Assembly: GCA_963747735.1 (NCBI GenBank)
Contig: CAVVGE010000001.1
Coordinates: 372,001-436,000, forward strand
DNA length: 64,000 nucleotides
Reading direction: 5' to 3'
Source of the DNA: AP-15 sp963747735
GTDB taxonomy: Bacteria; Pseudomonadota; Alphaproteobacteria; ATCC43930; CGMCC-115725
Positions 27,480 to 35,602 of the stretch are shown here, piece by piece. Position 1 is the first letter of the stretch; each line of letters begins with the position of its first letter. The notes below the pieces were generated by a model. It worked only from the letters and a program-made list of their open reading frames with translations. It searched no databases and was not told where the DNA came from. A program made the translations under genes and the position numbers.

Positions 27480-27647
27480 CGGCCCGTGAAGCGCGTCATC
27501 GAGCGTCAGCCCGTCGCGGCGGATCGTCTCGATATGCTCGGGCCACGGGTCGATCAAGGTCACGTCGAACCCGTTATGGGCGAGCTGGCCGCCGGTATAG
27601 CCGCCGATCGCCCCCGCCCCGATCACCGCGATGCGCTTGTCCATCAA
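27480..27647 (-). pseudogene. Truncated 2-dehydropantoate 2-reductase (PanE/ApbA) 5' fragment
   Basis: The first 53-55 codons match the N-terminal NADP-binding domain of the PanE/ApbA family (RIAVIGAGAIGGYTGGQLAH, DVTLIDPWPEHIETIRRDGL, TLDDALHG). The similarity stops abruptly at about 27480 and continues as unrelated codons. The remaining 240 or so residues are missing, so it is a remnant. The fragment lies between an oxaloacetate-decarboxylase-like gene and a phosphoesterase gene. Confidence 0.8.
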
Positions 27648-27903
27648 AGCTGCTCCGTTATTGCGTCGCGCCGGCGCGACCTTAAAGGTCGGGACCGCGG
27701 GGAAGCAACCGGCGCCGCCTCGGTCGCGCGCCCGACAGCGTCAATTTGCGTCGCGACGAGATGCCGTGATCGCGCGATCGAAGGCACGGGAGAACGCTGC
27801 CGGAAAACCGCCCACCGCGCTGCGGGAACGCGCTTGTGTTTGTCGGGGGGTCGATTGGCGCCTATCATCGGGCGATCCGATGCTCATGGGGGAGCCTTGC
27901 ACG

Positions 27904-28770
27904 ATGAATTGGAGCGAACGGCGCGAGCGGTTTCGCGCGTTGATGAGCAGCAACCGCTGTGTCCATCCGGGGTCCGTCTACGACGCGATCTCGGCCCGCA
28001 TCGCCGAGGATCTCGGCTTTGAGATCGGCATGTTTTCGGGCTCGATCGGGTCGATGGCGGTGCTCGGCGCGCCCGACCTCGTGGTCCTGACCTTGACCGA
28101 GTTCGCCGCGCAGGCGAACCGTATCTGCCGCGCCGGCAACCTCGCCCTCCTGGTCGATGCCGATCACGGCTATGGCAACGCGCTCAACGTGCGGCGCACC
28201 GTCGAGGAGCTGGAGACGGCCGGCATCTGCGCGATGTCGATCGAGGACACGGTGTTGCCGCGCCCGCACGGCCCCAGCGGCAAGCCCGCCCTGAGCGCGG
28301 TCGAGGAAGGGGTCGGCAAGATGAAGGCGGCGCTGTCGGCGCGCCAGGACCCCAAGCTCGTCATCGCCGGCCGCACCAGCGCGCTCGCCATCGCCAATCT
28401 CGACGAGGCGATCAAGCGGGCGAAAGCCTATGAGGCGGCCGGGGTGGATGCCGTGTTTCTCGCCGGCGGGGTCACCGTCGCGGCGGTCGAGGCGGTGTCG
28501 TCGGCGATCAAGATCCCGCTGATCCTGGGTGGCGGCGGCGGCGAGCTCGGCAACCTCGAATGGCTGGCCGCGCACCGGGTGCGCGTCGCCTTGCAGACGC
28601 ACGCCCCGTTTTCGGCGGCGGTGCAGGCCGTCTATCAGACCCTGAAAGCGCTGCGCGAGGGCACCCAGCCGCGCGACCTCCAAAACATCGCCCCGCCCGA
28701 GCTGATGCGCCGGGTCACCCGCGCCGAGGATTATCAGCGCTGGACCACGGATTTCCTCGGCGGTGCTTGA
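27904..28770 (+). CDS. Oxaloacetate decarboxylase, isocitrate lyase/PEP mutase superfamily (PA4872 type)
   Basis: A 288-residue TIM-barrel enzyme that, in its closest described relatives, decarboxylates oxaloacetate to pyruvate. The family opening NWSERRERFRALMSSNRC is followed by HPGSVYDAISARIAEDLGFE, LLVDADHGYGNALNVRRTVE (metal-binding Asp), SIEDTVLPR and VIAGRTSALAIANLDEAIKR. Length is normal. The ATG at 27904 is preceded by GGGGGAG at a suitable distance. Alternative assignments within the same superfamily (methylisocitrate lyase, carboxyphosphonoenolpyruvate mutase) fit the signature less well. It ends 8 bases inside the start of a lipoprotein gene. Confidence 0.85.
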   Translation: MNWSERRERFRALMSSNRCVHPGSVYDAISARIAEDLGFEIGMFSGSIGSMAVLGAPDLVVLTLTEFAAQANRICRAGNLALLVDADHGYGNALNVRRTVEELETAGICAMSIEDTVLPRPHGPSGKPALSAVEEGVGKMKAALSARQDPKLVIAGRTSALAIANLDEAIKRAKAYEAAGVDAVFLAGGVTVAAVEAVSSAIKIPLILGGGGGELGNLEWLAAHRVRVALQTHAPFSAAVQAVYQTLKALREGTQPRDLQNIAPPELMRRVTRAEDYQRWTTDFLGGA

Positions 28771-29173
28771 GCCGGTTACCGCCCGCCGGGTCGCTTTGGC
28801 CCGGCGGGCCCGCGGCGCGCGGCGACAAACCGCGCGCTCGACTTCGCTGGCGATGGTGCTCGTCTGCGCCGCCGGCTGCGCGCCGCCGCCGGTGCAGGGC
28901 GGCACGCTGCTGCTCAGCAACCCGGATTTCGGGCCGACCCGTGTCGAGGCGGTGATCACCGCCAACCCCGATTGCGGCGTGCGCGGCCCCGGCTATGTCT
29001 CGACGCTCGAATTCCTGCTGCCCGCGAACGCCACCAAATTTATCAACGCCCCGCCCGGCGCCGATGTCTGCTGGCGGCGCGACCGCGACCCGGAGCAGCC
29101 GGTCGCCGGCGAATGGTCGCCCTGGGGCCGCGCCTATACCGCGCCGGGCCGCCGCATCGCCGCTAATTTGTAG
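28763..29173 (+). CDS. Putative lipoprotein
   Basis: A 136-residue protein. After an Arg-rich lead the hydrophobic stretch STSLAMVLVCAAGC ends in a lipobox with Cys as the expected lipid anchor. The mature domain (GTLLLSNPDFGPTRVEAVIT, DVCWRRDRDPEQ, EWSPWGRAYTAPGR) has no family I recognise. Start may lie further downstream, at the internal ATG before VLVCAAGC. It overlaps the preceding enzyme gene by 8 bases. Confidence 0.6.
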   Translation: MLEPVTARRVALARRARGARRQTARSTSLAMVLVCAAGCAPPPVQGGTLLLSNPDFGPTRVEAVITANPDCGVRGPGYVSTLEFLLPANATKFINAPPGADVCWRRDRDPEQPVAGEWSPWGRAYTAPGRRIAANL

Positions 29174-29517
29174 CGCATCGCCGACCGGAACCCTGCGGGC
29201 TCGGCTCAGCCGCCAAACGAGAACGACCCGGGTCGCCGCGCCGACCTCACGCCGTGCATGCGGCGGGATCTATCTGCGGAGGAGCCGGGACTCCAGGTCG
29301 GCCGCACGCAAAAATTAACCATAATGGAACAGCGAGGCCGGAAGATCCGGCAGATCTTCAACCTTGCCATACCAGCGAACGAATTCGTCAACCTGGCCGA
29401 ATTGATGACCGAAGGAGACCTCGCAGCGGGACGAGGTTCGGTCGATGCTGCACCGCATCAAGGCGCCCGCCCTGCCCGAGAACCAGCCCGCCATCGGCCT
29501 TTATCAGCACGCCTATT

Positions 29518-29560
29518 TGGACCTGCCCCCTCGATGGGGGCGGGTCGGGGTGGGGGTGAT
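29518..29560. repeat. C/G-rich palindromic repeat before the IS pair
   Basis: TGCCCCCTCGATGGGGGCGG with the following GTCGGGGTGGGGG repeats the pattern of the elements at 931-954 and 11070-11129. The whole gap 29174-29599 has no gene; short open frames there lack any support. Confidence 0.6.
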
Positions 29561-29653
29561 GCGTCGCCGAGTCCGTCGACTTGCTCCAAAATCCGCACTA
29601 GCAGCCTGTCGGGTTGGTGTGTTGTGGCGGGTGAGATGTGCCCGCTTGGCCCG

Positions 29654-29759
29654 GTTTAGGCCGGCCGCAGGTTATGCAGTCTGCGGCGGGCTCGCCGGTC
29701 ACGGTCACCTACCAGGCGCAGCCCAGTTTAGGCCGGCCGCAGGTTATGCAGTCTGCGGC
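29654..29759. repeat. Tandem duplication at the 3' end of the copy A transposase
   Basis: The 34-base segment beginning GTTTAGGCCGGCCGCAGG at 29654 is present again at 29726, 72 bases further on. The second copy contains the transposase stop codon and the last codons; the first lies between the element terminus and the gene. The duplication lies inside copy A and gives no new protein. Confidence 0.8.
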
Positions 29760-31071
29760 AGTTGTAGGCGAGGGCGATCAACAGCCACTCGGTGGCGACT
29801 TTTTGCCGGCCGCGCAGGTGGAAGCGGGTGAACCCGATCGCGCTCTTGATGATGCCGAAGACCGGCTCGACAGTCTGTTTGCGTTTTTTGTAGCGGGCTT
29901 TGCCATCTTCGCTCTCCAGCCTGGCCTTCATCGCCAGGCGCCACGGTTCGGTGATGCGGCGCTCGGGCTTGGGTTCGGGCGGCGGGCGGAAGTCGTAAGG
30001 CCGGTGCGGCTGGGTGCGGGCGATCGCCACCAAGGGCTCGATGCCGCAGGCTTGGAGTTCGGCGACGGCCGGGCCGCCGGCATAGCCGGCATCGGCCAAC
30101 ACTGTCTGCGGCAGGCCGACCGTCTCGCGCATCGCCAGGACCGTGGCCGCGAAGGTCGGCTGGTCGCTCGGGGTGGTGGCCATGTTGGTCGCCAGGATGA
30201 GCTGCGTCCCCTCGGCGCAGACCACCGCCTGAGCGTTGTAGGCTTGGCGGTATTCATGCGCTTTGGACTTGCGCATCAGCTGTGAATCGGGGTCGGTCAG
30301 GTTGGTCTGTCGATCGGGCCGCGGCGTTGCGTCGGGCGGCTTGGGCGGCTGGCCGCCGCGCCCGGTCTTGGCCTCCCAGGCTGCCTTCCTGGCTTCATAT
30401 TGCGGGCGTTCGGCCTCGGCCTCGGCCTTGGCTTCCGCTTCCAACCGCGCGCAGGCAGCGTCGAGCTTCGCCTTGAGCGCCTCGCGCCGGGCGATCTCCG
30501 CCGGCAGCGCCTGCGGGTCGATGTCCTCGGCATCGGCCGCCTCGGCCTTGGCGGTCAACGCGGCGATGTCGGCCGCGAGCTTCGCCCGCAGCGCCCGCGC
30601 CCGATCGTACCGCAGCGAGCGGATCTTCGAGGCATTGGCATCGATCTTGGTCCCGTCGATCGACACCGTGCCCAGCCGCAGCAGCCCCATCTCGCGCGCC
30701 AGCAGCAGAACCTGCAAAAACGCCGCTTCAAACGCCGGCTTGTTGGTCCGCCGAAAGTTGGCGATCGTATCGTGGTCGGGATGCGTGTTGGCGGCGATAA
30801 AACGGGTGCCGACGTCCCGGTACGTCGCCCGCTCGATCCGCCGCGAGGAGAAGACGCCGTTGGCATGGCTGTAGACGAGCAGCGCCAGCATCAGCCGCGG
30901 ATGGTATTGCGGCTTACCGCTGGGCCGGGCGTTGGTGTGAAACGCCGCCAGCCGCACCCGCTCCACCGCCGCCACGATAAAATGCGCGATATCGTTCGCC
31001 GGCAGCCAATCCTTCACATCCGGCGGCAGCAGAAACGGCTGCTCGCGATCAAACGGCATATAGGTCGTCAT
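29728..31071 (-). CDS. IS1182-family transposase, intact
   Basis: A 447-residue DDE transposase: N-terminal DUF772-like domain (YHPRLMLALLVYSHANGVFS, HPDHDTIANFRR), catalytic Asp in VSIDGTKIDANAS, an extended coiled-coil-like alanine/glutamate-rich insert, second Asp in LADAGYAGG, and Glu in QTVEPVFGIIKSAIGFTRF. All three catalytic acids are present and no frame break is seen, so it could be active. The start is the ATG opening TTYMPFDREQPFLLPPDVKD; an upstream extension into the terminal repeat is not needed. Confidence 0.94.
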   Translation of the reverse strand: MTTYMPFDREQPFLLPPDVKDWLPANDIAHFIVAAVERVRLAAFHTNARPSGKPQYHPRLMLALLVYSHANGVFSSRRIERATYRDVGTRFIAANTHPDHDTIANFRRTNKPAFEAAFLQVLLLAREMGLLRLGTVSIDGTKIDANASKIRSLRYDRARALRAKLAADIAALTAKAEAADAEDIDPQALPAEIARREALKAKLDAACARLEAEAKAEAEAERPQYEARKAAWEAKTGRGGQPPKPPDATPRPDRQTNLTDPDSQLMRKSKAHEYRQAYNAQAVVCAEGTQLILATNMATTPSDQPTFAATVLAMRETVGLPQTVLADAGYAGGPAVAELQACGIEPLVAIARTQPHRPYDFRPPPEPKPERRITEPWRLAMKARLESEDGKARYKKRKQTVEPVFGIIKSAIGFTRFHLRGRQKVATEWLLIALAYNCRRLHNLRPA

Positions 31072-31132
31072 CGCTATATCCGGTGGTCTCCCCAACCACA
31101 TCCACTGTATCATGATCAAACCCGCCGTCAAT

Positions 31133-31158
31133 CCGACAGGCTGCTAGCAGCCTGTCGG
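31133..31158. repeat. Shared junction of two IS elements (perfect palindrome)
   Basis: The abutting termini of copy A and copy B form a perfect 26-base palindrome: the right terminus CCGACAGGCTGCT is followed directly by its own reverse complement, which is the left terminus of copy B. The centre is CTAG (31144-31147). Confidence 0.92.
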
Positions 31159-31569
31159 ACTGGAGTTTAGCTGATTGAGGATTGGAACGCGGCCTGGCAT
31201 TGCGTCAGCGGTGCGGATGGATTGAGCAAGGCTGGGAGTGTGGTGGTCGAGGCGACGGCATTGCCTGAAGCCCGTTTCAGTTGATGAATGAGCGCTGCAC
31301 GCTCCCTTGCCGGGTACTTAGGGCGAAAATCCGCTTCATGTTCCAGGCCATGGTCATCAAGCTCCACTCGCCGCGGCACTTATCGAGCCCGCGCAGCAGG
31401 AATTGTCGAAAGCCCAGAACCGACTTGATGATGCCGAACACCGGCTCCGGGGTGTGCTTGCGCCGGCCGTAGAGCTTCTTGCCGTCGGGCGTGGCCAGGC
31501 GGTGCGCCATGGCTTCAAGCGGGGTTGGGTTCTGCGGTGCCGGCGGCGCCGCGGCAAAGCGCGCGGCCA

Positions 31570-31602
31570 AGAGCCTGCCCCCGGCGGAAGCGGGGGACGG
31601 GT
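31570..31602. repeat. Palindromic repeat in the copy B transposase (site 1)
   Basis: GCCTGCCCCCGGCGGAAGCG followed by GGGGACGGG is a diverged relative of the 25-base unit at 31799. It is translated as part of HHPSPASAGGRL and keeps the frame. Confidence 0.6.
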
Positions 31603-31665
31603 GATGCGATGTACGGCCGAGCGCGAGCAGCGGCTCGATCCTCGCCGCAGCACAGGCCGCCACCC

Positions 31666-31690
31666 ATCGGGTCAAGCCCGAGGGCAGGCT
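31666..31690. repeat. Palindromic repeat in the copy B transposase (site 2)
   Basis: The core CGGGTCAAGCCCG is an inverted repeat shared with site 5 at 32464. It adds SLPSGLTRW between the DNGYFSAAN and VAACAAARIEPLLA segments of the transposase, where copy A has no such residues. Confidence 0.7.
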
Positions 31691-31798
31691 ATTGGCCGCG
31701 CTGAAATAGCCGTTGTCGCCGAGCACCGTCTTCGGCCGGCCCAGATCCCTCGGCAAGGCCGCGAGCTTGCCCAGCATCGGTTCGAGTTGCTGCTTGTC

Positions 31799-31823
31799 AA
31801 GCCTGCCCCGGCGCAGGCCGGGG
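31799..31823. repeat. Palindromic repeat in the copy B transposase (site 3)
   Basis: A 25-base unit starting AAGCCTGCCCCGGCGCAGG that is the exact reverse complement of the unit at 32180-32204. It adds PGLRRGRL to the transposase between VVQAA and DKQQLEPM. Confidence 0.8.
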
Positions 31824-32179
31824 GCGGCTTGCACGACATCGGCCGCGACCACCAACAGGCTGTCTGCCGCCACCACGGCTTGCGCGTTGTAGCATTGCTC
31901 AAACCCGCCGCCCGCCACCGGCATGATGCGGGAGTCCTCGTCGGTCAGATTGATCTGGTCGGTTGGTCCGGGCCCCGCGGCTGGCGGCACCGGCGGCCTG
32001 CCGCCGGGCTTTTTGCCGCGCGCCTTGGCCTTCTCCTCCCGCGCCGCGACTTTGGCCTCATACTCCGCTTGCTCGCGGGCCAAGCGCTCGGCGGCGCGGG
32101 CTTCGATCTTGGTGCGGGCCTCGGCCAGCTTCTTCAGGCGGTCTTCGCGCCGCTCCAGCTCCTCCGGGATCGACATCCC

Positions 32180-32241
32180 CCCGGCCTGCGCCGGGGCAGG
32201 CTTGGGAACATCCGCCCCCGGCCTTCGCCGGGGCAGGCTTT
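32180..32241. repeat. Two palindromic repeat copies in the copy B transposase (site 4)
   Basis: Units at 32180-32204 and 32217-32241 start CCCCGGCCT and end GGGGCAGGCTT; they differ at one base in 25. They lie head-to-tail 12 bases apart. The N-terminal and C-terminal frames of the transposase change across this segment. Confidence 0.85.
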
Positions 32242-32457
32242 GTCCGCCGCCTCGGCCTTGGCCAGCAGCACCGCCACCTCGGCCTTCAGCTGCGCCGCCA
32301 GCTTGCCCGCATGCCCATAAGACAGCGCGCTGTGTCGGCTCGCATTGGCGTGCATCTTGGTCCCGTCCAGCGCCACCGTGCCCAGCTTGAGAACCCCCAT
32401 CTCGCGCGCCAGCAGCAGCACCCTGACGAACAGACCCTCGATCTCCTTCACAAACCG

Positions 32458-32492
32458 CCCCCACGGGTCAAGCCCGTGGGCTGAAGGCCCAC
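32458..32492. repeat. Palindromic repeat in the copy B transposase (site 5)
   Basis: CCACGGGTCAAGCCCGTGG is a perfect inverted repeat around CAA, followed by GCTGAAGGCCCACGAA. It adds GPSAHGLDPWG in frame after DTIAMFR; copy A lacks these residues. Confidence 0.8.
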
Positions 32493-32967
32493 GAAACATC
32501 GCGATCGTGTCGTGGTCAGGGTGGTCATTGGCCGCGATAAAGCGAAACGCCACCGAATCGTACGTCGCCCGCTCCAGCTTCCGGCTCGAAAACACTCCCG
32601 TCGCATAGCCGTAAACCAATAGCCCCAGCAGCACGCACGGGTGGTAGGATGCAGAACCCGACCCACGATAGCTGCCGCTCAGCGTCCGCAGGTCCAGCCC
32701 ATCGATCACCTCCACCACAAACCGCGCCAAATGTCTCTCCGGCAGCCACTCGTCCACCGATGGCGGTAGCAAAAACCCCGTCTGGCGGTCAATCTGCCGA
32801 AAGTTGCTCATCCCACCCACTGCCCTTGGTGCAGAACTCCCTCAAACATACCACATTATGAACCAGCCTTCACCTTCAAGTCCGACAGGCTGCTAGGAAA
32901 CCGGCCCGGCGGTGGATGTAAATGTTTCCGGCATCCCCTATCGAACACTGCATTACCCGTGATCGCC

Positions 32968-33291
32968 ATGAACCGACTGACTGAAATCGCCGAGGATTAC
33001 GTCGGGCATGCCGGTGCCGACTATGTCGGCCTCTGGCAGATCGCCAGCCGAATCAGGAGTGACTTCTCTCTAGAGAGTAATATGAAATTACACAAGAAAA
33101 CCATTAAAGTAGTAAGATATCTTCTGAATCGAGGACTCTTGCCTGGGGACTACATAAAACACGGGTTTGAATTTTGGGTTCAAAAGGACGCCGATTCGAT
33201 CATCGCTCGCATTGATAGCAAATGGGCTTTGCTGGTCGGAGATCCCAGTTTGGCCGAGCCGATCTGCTGGTTCGCGCCGCGGCCGGAGTGA
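32968..33291 (+). CDS. Hypothetical protein, low GC
   Basis: A 107-residue protein of unknown function, in sequence with markedly lower G+C than its surroundings (for example 33060-33200), which points to transfer. It reads NRLTEIAEDYVGHAGADYVG, then LWQIASRI, KTIKVVRYLLNRGLLPGDYI, HGFEFWVQKDADSIIARI and ends APRPE. The central part looks like a helical DNA-binding or winged-helix fold, but this is only an impression. A GTG at 32959 is an alternative start. The FEFW...KxAD stretch recurs upstream of the gene at 12329. Confidence 0.6.
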   Translation: MNRLTEIAEDYVGHAGADYVGLWQIASRIRSDFSLESNMKLHKKTIKVVRYLLNRGLLPGDYIKHGFEFWVQKDADSIIARIDSKWALLVGDPSLAEPICWFAPRPE

Positions 33292-33366
33292 GGCTATGTG
33301 GCGCGCGCGGCGCGGATCGCGCCCGGATGCGCTCGGGCGTGGCCGGCATGTCGCTATGATGGATGC

Positions 33367-33655
33367 CGTATTCGGCGAGCGCGTTCGGATCGACGGCGAC
33401 GGCCATATCCGCGACGAGCGCCGCATCGGCTATTTGCGCGGCTATCTGGGCGCGGTGCAGGACGCAATCGAAAAGGGCGCGCCGGTGCGCGGCTATTTCG
33501 TCTGGTCGCTGCTCGACAATTTCGAATGGACGCTGGGCTACGGCAAGCGCTTCGGCTTGGTCCATGTCGATTACGAAACCCAGGAGCGCCGCCCCAAAGA
33601 CTCGTTCCACTTCTACGCCGAGCTCGCCCATGGCGGCGCGCTCGAACGCGAGTAG
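33367..33655 (+). pseudogene. C-terminal fragment of a family 1 beta-glucosidase
   Basis: The frame VFGERVRIDGDGHIRDERRI, GYLRGYLGAVQDAIEKGAPV, RGYFVWSLLDNFEWTLGYGK and RFGLVHVDYETQERRPKDSF is the last 95 residues of a glycoside hydrolase family 1 enzyme. The family's general acid/base and nucleophile regions, about 300 residues upstream, are missing. The nucleophile motif would sit just upstream of the fragment. It is a remnant left beside the IS pair and the low-GC gene. Confidence 0.85.
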
Positions 33656-33671
33656 GCGCGCACCTCTGGGG

Positions 33672-35096
33672 TTAGGTGCCCTCTCGGCCATAGTGATCGG
33701 CGATCACCTGGGCAATCACCGACGAGATGCGCTTGGCCGTGGGGATATGCAGGAATTCGTTTGGGCCGTGCGCGTTCGAGTGCGGCCCGAGCACACCGGT
33801 GACGACAAACTGCGCCTGCGGGAATTTTTCGCCGAGCATCGCCATAAAGGGGATGCTGCCGCCTTCGCCCATATAGGCGGGGGGTGCCCCGAACGCCGCT
33901 GCGGAAGCGCGCGCCAGCGATTGCTCGAGCCACGGCGACAGCGACGGGGCGTTCCAGCCGGCCGCACCCGGACCCGGCTCGAACAAAACCCGCGCGCCAT
34001 AAGGCGGATCGGCCTCCAGCAGCCGGCGCAGCGCGGAACCGGCTGCCTCCGGGTCCACAACCGGCGGCAGGCGCAGGCTGAGCTGGGCTGCGGTCACCGG
34101 CAACAGCACGTTACCGGCGTTGGCCGGGGCCGGCAGGCCGTCGATGCCGATCACCGCCAATTGCGGTCGCCAAGTGCGGTTCAACACCAGCTCGGTCGTA
34201 TCGTCCGACATCGGCTGGGTGCCGGGGGGAAACGGGAATTTGGTGTAGACCGCACCCCCCAGCGCCGCCGCGGCGCGGCGCGCCTGGGCCACCCGCTCGG
34301 CCGGGACCTGCGCATAGAGCTCGGCCGGGCGCACCTCGCCGGTTGCCTCGTCCTCGAGCCGCGACAGCAGCCGGCGCAGAATGCGAAAGCTCGACGGCAC
34401 GACACCCGAAGCGTCGCCCGAATGCACCCCCTCCTCCAGCACTCGCACGCTCAAGGTGCCCGAGGCAATGCCGCGCAACGAGGTCGTCAGCCACAGCTGG
34501 TCGTAATTGCCGCAGCCGGAATCGAGGCAGACGACCAGCGACGGGCCGCCGAGCCGCGGCGCCAGGTGATCGACGTAATAAGGCAGGTCGTAGCTGCCCG
34601 ATTCCTCGCACGCCTCGATCAAGACGATGCAGCGCGCATGCGGCACGCCCTGCTCGCGCAGCGCCATCAGCGCCGCGAGCGCGCCGAACATCGCATAGCC
34701 GTCATCGGCGCCGCCGCGGCCAAAAAGCTTGTCGCCTTCGAGCCGCGGGACCCACGGCCCGTAGCCTGCGGCCCACCCCGTCATCTCCGGCTGCTTGTCG
34801 AGATGGCCGTAGAGCAGCACGGTGTCGGCGCCCGCGCCCGGCACGTCGATCAAGAGGACCGGGGTGCGGCCGGGCAGGCGGACGATGTCGAGCGTGGCAC
34901 CGGGCAGGGCCGGCAAATGCGCCCGCGCCCACCCTTCGTACAACGCCACAGCTGCGTCCATATGGCCGTGCGCCGCCCAATCCGGGTCGAAGGCCGGGGA
35001 TTTGTTCGGGATCTTGATATATTCGACGAGCGCCGGGACGATTTCGTCGCCCCAGCATTGGTCGATGAGCTTGCCGGCTCTGGCGAAATCGATCAT
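33672..35096 (-). CDS. M20-family metallopeptidase (dipeptidase-like)
   Basis: A 474-residue zinc peptidase of the M20 (ArgE/DapE/carnosinase) family. Metal-binding and catalytic residues are visible: LLYGHLDKQPE (His, Asp), FGRGGADDGY (Asp), LIEACEESGS (catalytic Glu and metal Glu), VVCLDSGCGN (Asp) and GPHSNAHGPNE (His). The dimerisation lid lies between about residues 200 and 330. No signal peptide, so it is cytoplasmic. It is followed on the same strand, upstream at 35112, by a small membrane-protein gene with a 15-base gap. Confidence 0.93.
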   Translation of the reverse strand: MIDFARAGKLIDQCWGDEIVPALVEYIKIPNKSPAFDPDWAAHGHMDAAVALYEGWARAHLPALPGATLDIVRLPGRTPVLLIDVPGAGADTVLLYGHLDKQPEMTGWAAGYGPWVPRLEGDKLFGRGGADDGYAMFGALAALMALREQGVPHARCIVLIEACEESGSYDLPYYVDHLAPRLGGPSLVVCLDSGCGNYDQLWLTTSLRGIASGTLSVRVLEEGVHSGDASGVVPSSFRILRRLLSRLEDEATGEVRPAELYAQVPAERVAQARRAAAALGGAVYTKFPFPPGTQPMSDDTTELVLNRTWRPQLAVIGIDGLPAPANAGNVLLPVTAAQLSLRLPPVVDPEAAGSALRRLLEADPPYGARVLFEPGPGAAGWNAPSLSPWLEQSLARASAAAFGAPPAYMGEGGSIPFMAMLGEKFPQAQFVVTGVLGPHSNAHGPNEFLHIPTAKRISSVIAQVIADHYGREGT

Positions 35097-35111
35097 GTCG
35101 CTGCCATCCGA

Positions 35112-35426
35112 TCAGTAGAGGCCGCCGCTGCCGGGGCCCGGACCGGCTGCCATGGATTGCTGAGCCGGGGCGGGCAACGTGGCCGTCGCGCGCACCCCGG
35201 CGCCGCTTTGGCTCGGCGACAAGAACGCGGCCTCGTGCAGCAAATTGTCCGCGGGCGGGCGGACGATGTCGATGACGAAATTGCCGGCGAGGATGACGAT
35301 GACAGCGTAGCCAACGGCCACGGCCTTGCCCAGCGCAAAGCCGGCAAACCGGCTCCCGGCGGCAACCGCAACCGTGGCGACCGCACCCACCCAAACACTC
35401 CAACGATTGAGAATGCGCTGCCGCAT
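35112..35426 (-). CDS. Small membrane protein
   Basis: A 104-residue protein with two hydrophobic stretches, WSVWVGAVATVAVAAG (about 9-24) and AVAVGYAVIVILAGNFVIDI (about 34-53), and a Pro/Ala/Gly-rich C-terminus (ATATLPAPAQQSMAAGPGPG). No family recognised. The ATG at 35426 is chosen because it lies directly before the first membrane segment; a longer frame upstream would be rich in unsupported sequence. Probably co-transcribed with the M20 peptidase. Confidence 0.6.
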   Translation of the reverse strand: MRQRILNRWSVWVGAVATVAVAAGSRFAGFALGKAVAVGYAVIVILAGNFVIDIVRPPADNLLHEAAFLSPSQSGAGVRATATLPAPAQQSMAAGPGPGSGGLY

Positions 35427-35602
35427 GGCTCCCCACCCCGGGCGTCTCCCGACCTTATAAAAGCCCGACCATGGCGGCGCAAAGGCGAAGATCGGACAGG
35501 CGCCGCTTCGCCCCATAACGGGCCCGTCACCGGCAGCACGGCTTGCGGCGATTGACGCTCGACCTGGCGCCGGGCAGAGTTGGTCAAAAGCGGAGACAAC
35601 CA

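Larger units (their letters stand above)
29600..31145 (-). mobile_element. IS1182-type insertion sequence, copy A
   Basis: A 1.55-kb element bounded by inverted termini AGCAGCCTGTCGGGTT (29600) and AATCCGACAGGCTGCT (ending 31145), complementary except for one mismatch. The left border lies in a CTAG tetranucleotide (29598-29601) and the right border lies in another (31144-31147). The transposase is intact and reads on the minus strand. The right end is also the left border of copy B. Confidence 0.9.
31277..32811 (-). pseudogene. IS1182-family transposase interrupted by palindromic repeats
   Basis: The catalytic signature is recognisable (VALDGTKMHANAS, LGDNGYFSAAN, HTPEPVFGIIKSVLGFRQF), with the N-terminal SNFRQIDRQTGFLLPPSVDE and ATGVFSSRKLERATY. 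Compared with copy A the protein contains extra residues where short palindromes interrupt the gene: GPSAHGLDPWG after DTIAMFR, PAPAQAGG, PGLRRGRL, SLPSGLTRW after FSAAN and SPASAGGR. The frame shifts at about 32180-32241, where two repeat copies lie, so the gene does not give one intact transposase. Most of these insertions otherwise keep the frame. Confidence 0.88.
31146..32894 (-). mobile_element. IS1182-type insertion sequence, copy B
   Basis: A 1.75-kb element that starts exactly where copy A ends. Its terminal inverted repeats are AGCAGCCTGTCGGACT (31146) and AGTCCGACAGGCTGCT (ending 32894), complementary over 16 bases. The right border again lies in CTAG (32893-32896). The transposase is related to, but clearly different from, that of copy A, and is broken. 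The element is about 200 bases longer than copy A, largely because of palindromic repeats inserted in the gene. Confidence 0.88.

Noticed and set aside
29174..29599. Short plus-strand frame MLHRIKAPALPENQPAIGLY near 29445
   Set aside because: It looks protein-like for about 25 residues, but runs into a palindromic repeat and the IS end, and I recognise no family. Possibly a remnant, not annotated.
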